Shown here one piece after another: positions 1-10,990 of a DNA stretch of 64,000 bases. Source of the DNA: Theropithecus gelada (taxonomy: Eukaryota > Chordata > Mammalia > Primates > Cercopithecidae). Location: positions 129,364,216 through 129,428,215 of the forward strand of contig NC_037669.1 of the NCBI RefSeq assembly GCF_003255815.1, written 5' to 3'. Every line of letters begins with the position of its first letter. The first letter of the stretch is position 1. Both the position numbers and the translations under genes were made by a program. The notes beneath the pieces were generated by a model. It was not told the origin of the DNA. It searched no databases and saw only the letters and a program-made list of their open reading frames with translations.

Positions 1-1362
1 AAAACAAAGGGGCTACAGGCCCCTGAAAGTCTGAAACCCAGCAGGGCAGTCATTAAATCTTAAATTTCCCAAGTAATATCCTTTGACTTCATGTCTCACA
101 TCTAGGGCATGCTGATGTAAGGGGAGGGTTCCCAAGGCTCTGGGCATCTCTGCCCCTGTGACTCTGCAGGTTATGGACACCATGGCTGCTTTCACTGGTT
201 GGCGTTGGCATTGACCACCTATGGCTTTTCCAGGTGCATAGTACAAGCTGTAAGAGGATGTACCATTCTGGATACTGGATTATGGTGGCCCTCTTCTCAC
301 AGCTACACTAGGCATTGCCCCAATGGAGACTGTGTGTGGGGACTTGAACCCTGCATTTCTCCTCCACACTGCCCTAGTAGAGGTTCTCCATGAGGGCTCT
401 TCCCCTGCAGGAGACTTTTGCCTGGACGTCTAGGAGTTTCCATACATCCTCTGAAATCTAGGTGGAGGTTCCCAAACCTCAACTCTTACCTTCTGGGTAT
501 CCTCAGGCCCAACATCATGTGGAAGCTACCAAGGGTTGGGGTTTGTGTTGTCTGAAGCAATGGCCCAAGATGTACTTAGGCCCTTTTTTGCCATGGTTGG
601 AGCTGGTGTGTCTGGGACACAGGATGCCATGACCCAAGGCTGCACAGAGCAGTGGGGCTCTACACCAGGTCCGCAAAACCATTTTTCCCTCCTGTGTGTC
701 TGAGCCTATGATGCAAAGGGCTACTGTGAAGGCCTCTGAAATGCATTGGAAGTATTTTCCCCATTGTCTTGGTTATTAACTTTAGAGTATTCTTTACTTA
801 TGGAAATTTCTGCAGCCTTTAATTCTTCCCCCAGAAAAGGGGTTTTTCTTTTCCACCACATGGTTGAGCTGCAAATTTTCCAAACTTTTATGCCCTGCTT
901 CCTTTTTAAATACAATTCTCTTTGTTTATGCAAATAAGCACAGGCATTTAGAAGCAGTCATGCCACATCTTGAATGCTTTGCTGCTTGGGAATTTCTTCT
1001 GCCAAATACCCTAAGTAATATCTCTGAAGTTTAATGTTCCACAAATCTCTAGAGCAGGGACACAATGTCACCAGTCTCTTTACTAAAGCATAGCAAGAGT
1101 GATCTTTACTCCAGTTCCCAATGAGTTCCTAATCTCCACCTGACACCTCCTCAACCTGGACTTTATTGTCCATATCACTATCAGCATTTTGTTCAAAACT
1201 GTTCAACAAGTGTCTAGGAAGTTCTGAAGTTTCCCTCATCTTCTTGTATTCTTCTGAGTTTTTCAAACTCTTCCAACCCCTGTCCATTACCTAGTTCCAA
1301 AGTTGCTTCCACATTTTCAGATATTTTTATAGCAATGCCCTACTTCCCTGGTTCCAATTTTC
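1..1362 (-). mobile_element. MaLR (THE1/MST-like) internal region, partial
   Basis: The minus strand resembles the non-coding internal region of THE1/MST mammalian apparent LTR retrotransposons. It runs without a gap into a MaLR LTR at 1363, the expected order for a minus-strand element. The element continues beyond the left window edge, so its 3' LTR is not visible. The short reading frames here are decayed and none looks like a working protein. The family call is from recognition of the sequence; the subfamily is not certain. Confidence 0.75.
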
Positions 1363-1712
1363 TGTATTAGTCCATTCTCACACTGCTATAGAAACATACC
1401 CAAGACTGAATCATTTATGAAGAAAAGACTTTCAAACAGCTCATGGCCTCAGGAAACTTACAATTTTGGTGGATGGGCTAAGGGGAAGCAAGCACCTTCT
1501 TTACATGGTGGCAGGAGTGAGAGAGCAAAGCAGGAAGTGCCACACACTTTTAAACCATCAGATTTTATGAGACTTCACATACTATCAGGAGAATGGCATG
1601 GGAGGAAATCTGCCAACATGATTTAAGATCCTCCTAACAGGTCTCTCCGCCAACATTAAGAATTACAATTCAAGATGAGATTTCAGTGGAGAGATGGAGC
1701 CAAATCATATTC
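1363..1712 (-). mobile_element. MaLR (THE1/MST-like) LTR
   Basis: It begins on the plus strand with 'tgtattagtccattctcaca', the reverse complement of the typical THE1/MST 3' terminus, and ends near 'gccaaatcata', the reverse complement of the typical start. It directly abuts the internal region at 1-1362, so it is the 5' LTR of that minus-strand element. It sits against the old L1 beginning about 1725. Confidence 0.85.
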
Positions 1713-2497
1713 ACTTTCTTTGGGGCAGTTTTGCTCTTGTTTTTCTAGTTTCTCTAGGCATTAGATTGTTAATTTGAAATCTTTCTAACTTTTTGATGTG
1801 CATGTACAGCAATACAAGCTTTCCTTTTAACACTGCTTTAGCTGTTTCATAGAGATTCTGGTATGTTGTATCTTTGTTTTCATTAGTTATATAGCATTTT
1901 TTAATTTCTGCTTTAATTTTATTTTTTTACTCAAAAGTCCTCCAGGAGCAGATTGCTTAATTTTCATTAAATTGTATGGTTCTGAAATATCTCATTAATA
2001 TTGATTTCTGTTTTTATTGCTCTGTTCTCTTAGTGTGAAGTTCATATGTTTTGTTTTGTTTTGTTTTTAACTTGTTCACAATTGATTTACAACTGAGCAT
2101 ATGTTCAATTTTAGAGTATGTGCCATGTGAGGACCAGAAAAATGTGTCTTCTGTTGTTGTTTGGTGGAGAGTTCTGCAGATGTTTGTTAGGTTAATTTGG
2201 TCAAGTGGCAAATTTAAGTCACAAATAACTTTGTTAGTATTCTGCCACAGTGTTCTGTCCAGTACAGTCAGAGGGGTGTTGAAGTCTCTCATTATTATTT
2301 TGTGGTTATCTGAGTCTCTCTGTAATTCTCTTATAGTTTGTTATGTAAAGCTGGGCACTCCAGGTTTGGTTGCATATATATTTAGGACAGTTAAGTCTTC
2401 TCATTGAATACTTTTTCATTATGTAATGCCCGTCTTTGTCCTCTTTGATCATTGTTGGTTTAAAGTATATTTTGTGTGAAATAAGAATAATGGTCAG

Positions 2498-2824
2498 GGC
2501 CAGGCACGGTGGCTCACACCTGTAATCCCAGCACTTTGGGATTTACATAACAAACTATTAGGCCAAGGTGAGCAGATCACGAGGTCAGGAGATTAAGACC
2601 ATCCTGGCTAATACTGTGAAACCCAGTCTCTACTAAAAATACAAAAATTAACTGGGTATGGTGGCAGATGCCTGTAGTCCCTACTACTCAGGAGGCAGAG
2701 GCAGGAGAATGGCATGAACCTGGGAGGTGGAACTTGCAGTGAGCCAAGATCCTGCCACTGCCACTGCACTGCAGTCTGGGCAACAGAGCAAGACTCTGTC
2801 TCTATAAGAAAGATAAAATTAAAA
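2498..2824 (+). mobile_element. Alu SINE with an internal 19-bp insertion
   Basis: Full-length dimeric Alu with left arm, right arm and an A-rich tail. The flanks carry imperfect duplications ('aataagaataatggtc' before, 'aataagaattgtggtc' after). Inside the left arm, at 2541-2559, the usual 'tttgggaggcc' is split by a foreign segment that matches the reverse complement of nearby L1 sequence (see findings). Confidence 0.92.
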
Positions 2825-2841
2825 AAATAAGAATTGTGGTC

Positions 2842-3122
2842 AACAATGGTGTCTCACTCCTATAATCCCAGCACTTTGGGAGGCCGAGGCAGGTGGATTA
2901 CCTGAGGTCAGGAGTTTGAGACCATCCTGGCCAACATGATGAAACCCCATCTTTACTAAAAACACAAAAACTAGCCAGGTATGGTGGTGGGTGCCTGTAA
3001 TCCCAGCTACTCAAGAGGCTGAGACAGGAGAATATCTTGAACCTGGGAGGCCAAGGTTGCAGTGAGCCAAGACTGCGCCACTGCAATCCAGCCTGGGCAA
3101 CAAGAGAAAAACGCTGTCTCTT
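2842..3122 (+). mobile_element. Alu SINE (older, AluS/J-like)
   Basis: Dimeric Alu with 'cccagcactttgggaggccg' and a 'gttgcagtgagcc' right arm. The 5' end is degraded and follows directly on the duplication behind the previous Alu, so two Alus sit nearly head to tail inside the same L1. L1 sequence resumes after 3122. Confidence 0.85.
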
Positions 3123-4010
3123 TTTTTTTGTTTTTCCATTTGCTTGATAGATCTTTCTCCATTCCTTTACTTTGATGCTATATGTGTCTGTGCATGTGAG
3201 ATGGGTCTGTTGAAGACAGCATACAGTTGGGTCTTGCTTCTTTACTCAACTGGCTACTCTGTGCCTTTTAAATGGGGTATTTAGCCCCTTCATGCTCAAG
3301 GTAAATATTGATGTGTGTGGATTTAATCCTGTCATTGTATTGTTAGCTGGTTGTTCTAACAGCTTAGAACAACGTTCTCCAGACATGATTGTGTAGTTGT
3401 TTATAGTGACAATAGTCTGTTTACTTAAGTGTGTTTTTATGGTGGCCAGTAACAGTCTTTCATTTCCATGTTTAGCACTCTCTTAAGGACCTCTCGTAAG
3501 ATAAGTTCAGTGGTAAGAAATTCCCTTAACATGTGCTTTTCTAAAAGGTATCTTATATGTTTGCCTATGAAGCTTAGTTTGGCTGCATATGAAATTCTTG
3601 GTTAGAAATTTCTGCTTTAAGAAAGATGAAGATTGGCCCCTAATCTCTTCTGGCTTGTAGGATTTCTGCTGAAAGGTCTGCTGTAAGTCTGATGGGATTC
3701 TTTTTGTAGTTGACCTGTCTCGTCTCTCTAGCAGCCTTTAGCATTTTTTCTTTCATGCTGACTTTAGAGAATCCAGTGATTTTGTGTCTTAGGGATAGTC
3801 ATCTCTGGTAGTATCTTAGATGGGTTCTCTGCATTTTCTGTATTTGAATATTGACCTCTCTCTTGACATTGGACAAATTTTTGTGAACAATATACTCAAT
3901 TACATTTTCCAATTTGCTTCCTCTCTCTCCACTTTCAGATATGGCAATGAGCCATAAGTTGAATCTGTTTACATAATCTCATATTTCTTAGAGATTTTGT
4001 TCATCCTTTG

Positions 4011-4327
4011 TTTTTTAGTTTTTGTTTTATTTTTGAGACAGAGTGTCACTCTGTTGCCCAGGATGGAGTGCAATGGCACAATCTTGGCTCACTCCAACCT
4101 CCGGCTCCCAGGTTCAGGTGATTCTCTTGCCTCAGCCTTCCAAGTAGCTGGTATTACAGGTGCATGCCACCGTGCCTGGCTAATTTTTGTGTTTTTAGTA
4201 CAGATCAGGTTTTGCTATGTTGGCCAGGCCAACTCCTGACCTCAGGTCAAACTCCTGATCTCAGGTGATATGCCTGCTTTGGCATCCCAAAGTGCTGGTG
4301 TTACAGGCATGAGCCACCATTCCTGGC
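4011..4327 (-). mobile_element. Alu SINE in antisense, with a small internal duplication
   Basis: Reverse-complement Alu beginning after 'ttttgagacagag'. The L1 flanks repeat as 'ttgttcatccttt' and 'ttgttcattcttt', an imperfect target duplication. Near 4230-4265 the 'aactcctgacctcaggt' segment occurs twice, a local tandem duplication of about 24 bp. Confidence 0.9.
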
Positions 4328-4998
4328 TTGTTCATTCTTTATTATTATTTTTTTCTTTATTTTTGTGTGAATTGATTCAAAGAACTTCAAAAATGGTCTT
4401 TGAACTCTAAAATTTCTTCCTCAGCTTAGTCTATTTTGCTGTTAATACTTGTGATTGTATTATAATTATAAAATACTTTCTTTTTCCTATATCAGATGAA
4501 TTTGGTTCTTTCTTAAAATGGCCGTTACATCATTTATGTATGGTATTATTTTATTGGATTCCTTGCATTCATTAGATGGATTGTAACTTTCTCCTAATTC
4601 TCAATGATCTTCATCTGTGTCCAGATTCTGAATTCTACGTTTGTCATTTCAGTCACTTCAGCCTAGTTTAAAACCACTGCTTGGGAACTAGTGCAGTTGT
4701 TTGGAGGTAAGAAGACACTCTGGCTTTTTGCATTGCCAGGGTTCTTGCACTGGTTCTTTCTCATCTGTGGGGGCTAATGTTTCTTTAATCTTTGTAGTTG
4801 CTGTTCTTTGGATGTGTTTTTGCTTTCATATTCTTTTGTCTTTGAGGGTTTGACTGTGGTAGAAGGTGGATTCAGTCAACTGGCTGTGTTTAATATTTTT
4901 GATTTGTCAGTGTGCTATATCAATTTTGGGAACTCCTTGTCCTATTTGTTTTGCTCATCTTCAAATGCTCTGGTATCTTGTTGTTGTTGTTTCTTTAC

Positions 4999-5124
4999 TA
5001 TAAATGCCATATTCCTAAGGGTTTCCTGAAATATGTCTCCATAGAGATTCTTGTGAGTAGTATCCAGCAAAACCCACTCCTCCTGGGTGAGGATCACAGC
5101 CATATCTTCAAAAGCCATTGGGTC
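4999..5124 (-). pseudogene. KRAB-A box exon remnant (orphan KRAB zinc-finger exon)
   Basis: The minus strand encodes a 42-residue KRAB-A box with the signature FEDMAV, LTQEEW, LLD and LY motifs followed by RNM. In working genes this box recruits the KAP1/TRIM28 co-repressor. A 3' splice acceptor (ctgcag) immediately precedes the Asp codon at 5124. A GTAAAG donor-like sequence begins at 4998. KRAB-A exons are usually 127 nt and end in a split Gly codon; this one is 126 nt, as if one G had been lost at the exon/donor junction. There are no stops inside the exon and no ATG just upstream, as expected for an internal exon. I see no KRAB-B, linker or C2H2 finger exon in the window, so it is probably a relic. 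Confidence 0.75.
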
Positions 5125-5202
5125 CTGCAGGTCACATGGCAATAGTGGCTGTGGCAGAGCCACTTGGGTCTCAGAAACCAAATAAGAAGAAACAGTGGAT
5201 TA

Positions 5203-5620
5203 TGCGCATATCTAAATGAAGAGATAATCTGAACAGGCTAAGTGTGAGCAACAGGGCTGTTTATTCACTCGGGTGCGAGCAGGCTGAGTCCAAAAAGAGA
5301 GTCAACGAGAGTGGTGGGATTGGAGGTAGTTTTATAGGTTAGGGTTAAGCAGTGGAAAGTTACAGTTAGGGGCTGGTCACAGGGCACAATGTCTCAAGGT
5401 TGATTGATCAGTTAGGGTAGAGCATGTTACAATGGTAGAATGTTGCAAGGTTGGGTAATCAGCTAAGACCGGAGCTAGCTGTTTTTCTTCTTTTGAGATT
5501 TTTCTGTTGTCCTAGACTTTCTGGCTCCAGGAGGTCTTCTGGATGTGTACGTATGGATCACAGAGGTTGCGATGGCTTGACCATGGTGCAGTCTGCTCAG
5601 AAGATCTCACAGAGTGGACA
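5203..5620 (-). mobile_element. Solo LTR, LTR7-like (HERV-H group)
   Basis: Minus-strand LTR of about 418 bp. It contains the AATAAACAGCC polyadenylation block (complement at 5260-5265), a TATAAAAC-type TATA box (complement 5329-5336), 'cactcgggtgcgagcaggct' and a 'caagccatcgca' block near its start, all typical of LTR7. Boundaries are approximate. No internal HERV-H sequence or clear 5-bp duplication is visible. In the minus direction it lies upstream of the KRAB-like exon. Confidence 0.7.
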
Positions 5621-5929
5621 CTGTATTAATGTATTATGTATTTCATCTTCAATTGTGAAAGAATAATAATGACATATTTTTTGTTGTATCTCTTGATATT
5701 TTCCTATGTGAATACTAGAACATAGCAGTTTTATATTTTATAACTATTTTTCTGCCAGGTAAGGAGGTTATTATTATTTTATGTTAATGTTTAAAATTTG
5801 CCTCTTCTCTTCACATTCTATATCAGTGTTTTTAACTATCGCATTGAATTTTAACTTTCATATATTAAATTCGTTTATTTTAAGTGTATGATTTCAAGAG
5901 TTTTAGTGAATTTAGTGTTGGACAGTCAT

Positions 5930-7310
5930 CATAGCTATCTAATTTTAGAGCATTTATTCACCCTGAAATGATCCTGTCTGCCTCATGCAGTCAGTGTTCT
6001 TCCCCACTTAATACCCAGGCAACCCTATCTATTGTGTCTCCATAGATTTGCCTTTTCTGGGCATTTTAAAAATATGACATTATAAAATATGTGGTCTGTT
6101 GCATGTGGCTGTGTTCAATTAACAATTTTTTTCAGGTTTACTTATGTGGTAGCACGTATTAGTATTTCGATGTTTTATTGTTCAATACTTTTCCATTTTG
6201 TGAATATACCACATTATATTTATTCCTTCTCTGATTGATGAGCTTAAGTTTATTTCCTCTTTTTGAGTATTTGAATCAGACTGCTTTAAATATTCACTTA
6301 TAAATATTTTTGTCAACATATGCTTTCATTCATCTTGAGTAAATACCTAGGAGGGAAATTGCTGGGTTATAGAATAAATTCATGTTTAAAAATTTTAGAA
6401 ACTCCCAAACTGTCTTCTAAAGCAGCTGAACCATTTTACATTCCCGTCAGCAGTGTATGAGGATTTCACTTTCTCTTCATATTGCCAACATCTTATTATT
6501 GTCTGTCCTTTTTATGATAGTTATTCTAATAAGTTTGAGGTGTTACTTTATTATGATTTTAATTTGCAATTTTTCTAATGAGAGATAAGGTTGAGGTACT
6601 TTCAACTGCTTATTGGCCATTCTGTCTTTTTTGGTGAAATGTCTATTCATATCGTTAGTACAAGTTTTAAATTCATTGTTTGTCCTTCTATTATTGACTT
6701 GTAGTCGTTCTTTCTATATTCTGTATGTGTTGGGGTGATCAGACCCAACACCAGGCCGTGGGGGCTACAAAGTCCAGCAGAGTCAAAAGAATGAGAAAAG
6801 ACAAGTTAAGAGAGAAAGTGGACCAGGGGGCCAATGCTATGGAGGCTGCGAAGGCCCTGAGCTCTGGGAGCCCACACTATTTATTGATGAGCAAACAAAG
6901 AAACAGGTGGTGAGGATGTGGGGGTTGAAATGAAGTGGTGTATCAAGTGAATGAGCTACAGCTGTGACAGTTTAGCATTTTACTTGAAACATATGGCTAC
7001 TTGAGATAATGGGAGTGCTAGAAGCAAGGAGCCAGCAAGTCTGGACACATTCCAAAGGCCACAATGGGTTTTACCATGGACCCTGGACGTGTTCCAAGCC
7101 CTGCCTCTGCTTCTCTCCCAACACTCAGCTTTTGTCCCAATAGGATGCAAGTGCCTTAACAGATATATGATTTGCAAGTTTACCTAACATTTTGTGTTGT
7201 ATCTTTTCATGGTGTCTTTTGAAGCCCAAAACTTTTAATTTTGATGAAGCTTAATATTTCAAAAATAGAACTGATGTTTCACTCCTGTTTCATGTTTTCA
7301 TCATCTTAAA
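5930..7310 (-). mobile_element. Old L1 (L1M-like) 3' portion, split by an ERV LTR
   Basis: Decayed antisense L1 sequence resembling the end of ORF2 and the 3' region: 'gaatataccacattatattt', 'gctgggttatagaataaatt' and 'attcccgtcagcagtgtatg' are recognisable. It is interrupted by the LTR at 6728-7142 and resumes with 'cagatatatgatttgcaagt', which continues the same L1 consensus. There is no surviving reading frame. Confidence 0.65.
6728..7142 (-). mobile_element. Solo ERV LTR, ERVK-like
   Basis: An LTR of about 415 bp inserted into an L1. On the plus strand it starts 'tgttggggtgatcagaccc', so the minus-strand LTR ends in CCCCAACA. A polyadenylation signal (complement of 'tttatt') lies at 6880-6885, followed by the 'ctcccagagctcagggcc' block seen in class II LTRs. 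The far terminus is degraded and a clear 6-bp duplication is not visible. The exact family is not certain. Confidence 0.6.
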
Positions 7311-8355
7311 AGTTGAATAAACAAAAAACATTGTTTCTGGTCATTTTATTTATAAAATGTGAATAAAATCAGTCACTCTTCAAAGTGAAGCAGGCACAAA
7401 TGTATTTTAAGAGCTTCCTGAGTAATTCTTATGTGCTACTAGATTGAAAAAATGCAGTTGGAGATGGAGACCAATGTACACATTACAAAGAACTTCTCCA
7501 GGGTCAGAATCACAGGAGAAAACAAAACTGTTCTCAAGGGCAGATTAGGTATTAGGATTTTTATATGCTTGTATAATATATGCATGTATCATACATATTT
7601 TAAAATATTCATAAACAATATCAGAGGAACAGAGTAGAATTGAGAGAAATTTCTGAGAGAGTGTAGCAAACACTTTTAAATGCTTGCATAAAAGGAACAT
7701 TTTGTAGAGACAGAAAAACAGCAACTTAAGTTTATGGAGAATATTTTGTTGATAGTGTCTTAAAATTGAGGGAGAAATGCAGCCTCCTCCAGTTTCATTC
7801 AGCTCCAACCCGTGAGAAGCATGGAAGCTTCTACTTCTATTCTTACAATAAGGAAAAGCTGAACAAACTCAAAATCAATGGCTTTTCTCGGATGTATTAA
7901 AGAACAAAGATTGCATTGTAAACTAGCAAAACAAGAGAGGCAAGCATACCCAGAAAGAGGTTGTCACTTAGATATGCTTGTCTGCTGCAGAAGCCACTGG
8001 ACCCATGAACTGGAATAAATACTTAATCATTTGACCAATTATTGGAGGTAGAATAGGACCAATGTGAAGGTGAGAAACCTATGTGACCACAGTGTGAAGG
8101 GGGGCCATACTTTAATGGGCTATCTTCCAGGAACCCTGGGAATTTTTAGTTTTCACTGTGCAGATGCAAAAAAATTTTCCCTTAACTTTGGCAAGAGGAA
8201 AGGGAGTATAACTGCTGTGAAACACAGTCATATTCGTCTCTATAACAAAGGACTGTTCTCTGAGTAAAAGTACTTCCAGAAAGCACAATTGTAAATGTTT
8301 ATCCAAGCTCGGAAAAAAGAACCGATCTCCAGTCCAGCTCACACCAGCATGGACT
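7311..8355. other. Unassigned AT-rich sequence
   Basis: No convincing repeat family, RNA gene or coding frame. The short open frames lack similarity to any family I recognise and have no codon-like structure. Confidence 0.5.
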
Positions 8356-8356
8356 C

Positions 8357-8405
8357 AAACAACAAGAACAAACAACAACAACAACAGCAACAACAACAAA
8401 AACAG
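8357..8405 (+). repeat. (AAC)n microsatellite
   Basis: Interrupted run of AAC trinucleotides, about 15 units with AAG, AGC and AAAAC interruptions. Confidence 0.85.
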
Positions 8406-8779
8406 TCAAAAAGGTACTGGGGTTCCAGGAAATAGATTTAGAACTTTTCAGCTAGGGCAGAAAGTAGGAGATGGGGTAGACACTCTATCATTGAGAAAAG
8501 CTTGTGAAAGTCACAGCACTAAAACAAAGGCCTCTCAAATGCTGGATCTTAATTAGTAGATTATAGAACACTCCCCTGCCCTGTGAGTTTGCCATGGCAC
8601 AAACAAGGATCCAATATAATTACAGTGGATTTAGATGAAACAGGTGTACAATAGATACTCTCTATGAAGAAGTGTATACATACATACATGAATAGATGTG
8701 TATTCAGTGGTGTTTATATGTCTGTGTATGCACGTATACACATATAGACATATAAATATATGTGTGTATATATTTATTC

Positions 8780-10990
8780 CAAAAATCAAGACAGGAGATA
8801 AAAACACCAAAGAATTGGAAGTGTCTGGTACAAAAGCTGCAACAAACATTAAACATAACCCAATTCCTAGTTTGATTAACTTAAATTCTCATACTAAAGG
8901 CCTATTTATCTGTTTCCATTCCCTACCAAAAATGTATTAGTATGCCAAAAGGCAAGAAAAAACACGACCTAAGAAAACAAAGCAATGATAGAACCAGCCT
9001 AAGATTGACGCAGATGTTAGAACTATTGGACAGGAAATTTAAAATAACTATACAATTAACATATTAAGAACTGTAATAGAAAAAGTACACAAAATGAAAG
9101 AACAGATAAATGTTGTAAGTACACAGATAGAAACTAAAATACAGGAAATGTTATAATTCTAAAACACAGTAATACAGATGAAAAATGCCTTATGGACACA
9201 TCAATAGACTCGACATAGCTAAGGAGTGAATGAGTAAACTTGAAGATAGATCAATAGAAACTTCTCATACCGCAATGCACAAGGAAAACAGAATGAAAAC
9301 CACAGAACAAAGCATTAGCAAACTGTGGGCCGGACGCGGTGGCTCAGGCCTGTAATCCCATCACTTTGGGAGGCCAAGGCAAGTGGATCACGAGGTGAGG
9401 AGATGGAAACCGTCCCGGCTAACCACGGTGAAACCCCGTCTCGATTAAAAATAGAGAAAAAAAAAAATTAGCCGGGCAGGTGGCGGGCTCCTGTAGTCCC
9501 AGCTACTCTGGAGGCTGAGGCAGGAGAATGGCGTGAACCTGGGGGGTCGGAGCTTGCAGTGAGCCAAGATCTCACCACTGCACTCCAGCCTAGGACGCAG
9601 AGTGAGACTCTGTCTTAAAAAAGAAAACAAAAACAAAAACAAAAACAAAAACAAGCTGTGGAATAATATGAAAAAGTTTAATGTAAAATAATTGGAATAT
9701 CAATAGCAGAAAAAAAGAACAGAATAGAAGAGTTATTTAAAGTAATAATCGTCAGGAACTTTCCAGTATTAATGACAGACATCAAACCATAGATCCAGGA
9801 ACTTTAGACAATACCTTGTAGGATAAATACACACCTACACACGTACACAGACATACACAAATACATACACGAACCACCCCCAAGACATATCACATTCGAG
9901 GTGCATAAAACCAAAGACAAAGAGAAATTTGTAAAGGATATCAGAGAAAAGCTACCTTATCTATAGAGAAATGAGGACTAAAATTCCAGTGGCCCTCTCT
10001 TTATAAGCAATGCAATTAAGAAGCAATTGGAGTAAAATATTTAAAGTGTTAAAAGTTTTGCAATAAAATACTAAATTCTATATTCAGTAAAATTACCCTA
10101 CAAACATGAAGGAGAAATAAAGACTTCTTCAGACAAACAGTAGCTTGTGTATTTTGTTTCCAGCAGAATTGCCTTTTAATCAATTTTTTAAAAAGTTATT
10201 CAGAAAGAAGAAAAATGATATAGAAACTTAAACTTACACTTAAAAATGGAAAAACACCAAATCAAAAGTAAATGAAGGTAAATAAATACTGCATTTTTGT
10301 TAATTGATTTAAAAATAAATGTTTAAGTAAATAATGACAACAGATTGTGTGATCATAGCAAAAATAGAGAAAATTAATGCTAGCAATGTTATAAGGGACA
10401 GCAAAAACTGAATCCTCTGTAAAAAGTTATTTGAACTATATGTAAAGGGTGATGGCATAGTCAGAATGGATTTAGATTTGCTAAAAATGTATGCTATGAG
10501 CACAGGACAACAATTAAACAGTATATATATTATTTTATCTTGACACATATGAGTGAAGAGCAAGATAAAACGTCAATGTAAAATGTTCAATTAAAACTAG
10601 ACAAGGCAGAAAAATGGGTGAATAAAGAATGAGAGCAATTATTTAAAAACAGTTATAACCATTTTAGATATTCACCCAATGATATTAGTATTATTCATCG
10701 CTTTAACTGTTAATCATCTGAATACACCAATTAAAAGTCCGAAATTTTCAAAGTGAATTTATAAAACCAAGAATTAACTATATATTGACTTTAAGAAAAT
10801 CACTTTAGATATAAAGTTGAAAGAAAAGGGATGGAGAAATATATAATATACTACTAATATAGAAAACTGAAGTATCTATCTATAATAATTTCAGATAAAT
10901 CAGACATACAAACAAGAAAGTTTATCAAGGTGAGAAGATAAAATATTCCTATATGATTATGCATTTAACAAGAGTATCAAAATTCATGAG
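8780..10990 (+). mobile_element. Old L1 (L1M-like): ORF1 to start of ORF2, split by an AluY
   Basis: Plus-strand L1 with decayed ORF1 sequence (about 8960-10290) and the first part of ORF2 (about 10590-10960), including endonuclease-start sequence such as 'cacccaatgatattagta' and 'acaccaattaaaag'. The AluY at 9329-9652 interrupts it. Frames are heavily shifted and stopped. The 3' two thirds of the element are missing. Confidence 0.65.
9329..9652 (+). mobile_element. AluY SINE
   Basis: Full-length Alu beginning 'gccggacgcggtggctca', with a GC-rich right arm and an (AAAAAC)n tail. The flanks are 'aaactgtgg' (9320-9328) and 'aagctgtgg' (9653-9661), a target duplication with one mismatch. It is inserted in the old L1. 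Confidence 0.93.

Larger units (their letters stand above)
1725..4870 (-). mobile_element. Old L1 fragment, interrupted by three Alus
   Basis: Three collinear blocks (about 1725-2497, 3123-4010 and 4340-4870) read on the minus strand as L1: 5' UTR-like sequence at high coordinates, then ORF1 and the front of ORF2 toward low coordinates. The 2014-2292 frame resembles part of the ORF2 endonuclease, ending in a YSKIEHMLSC-like motif. Many stops and shifts show it is dead. Two plus-strand Alus and one minus-strand Alu are inserted. The upper boundary, close to the KRAB-like exon, is uncertain. Confidence 0.78.

Noticed and set aside
8780..10290. HAL1 (ORF1-only L1 relative)
   Set aside because: Sequence at 10590-10960 continues into the start of ORF2, so an ordinary old L1 explains it better.
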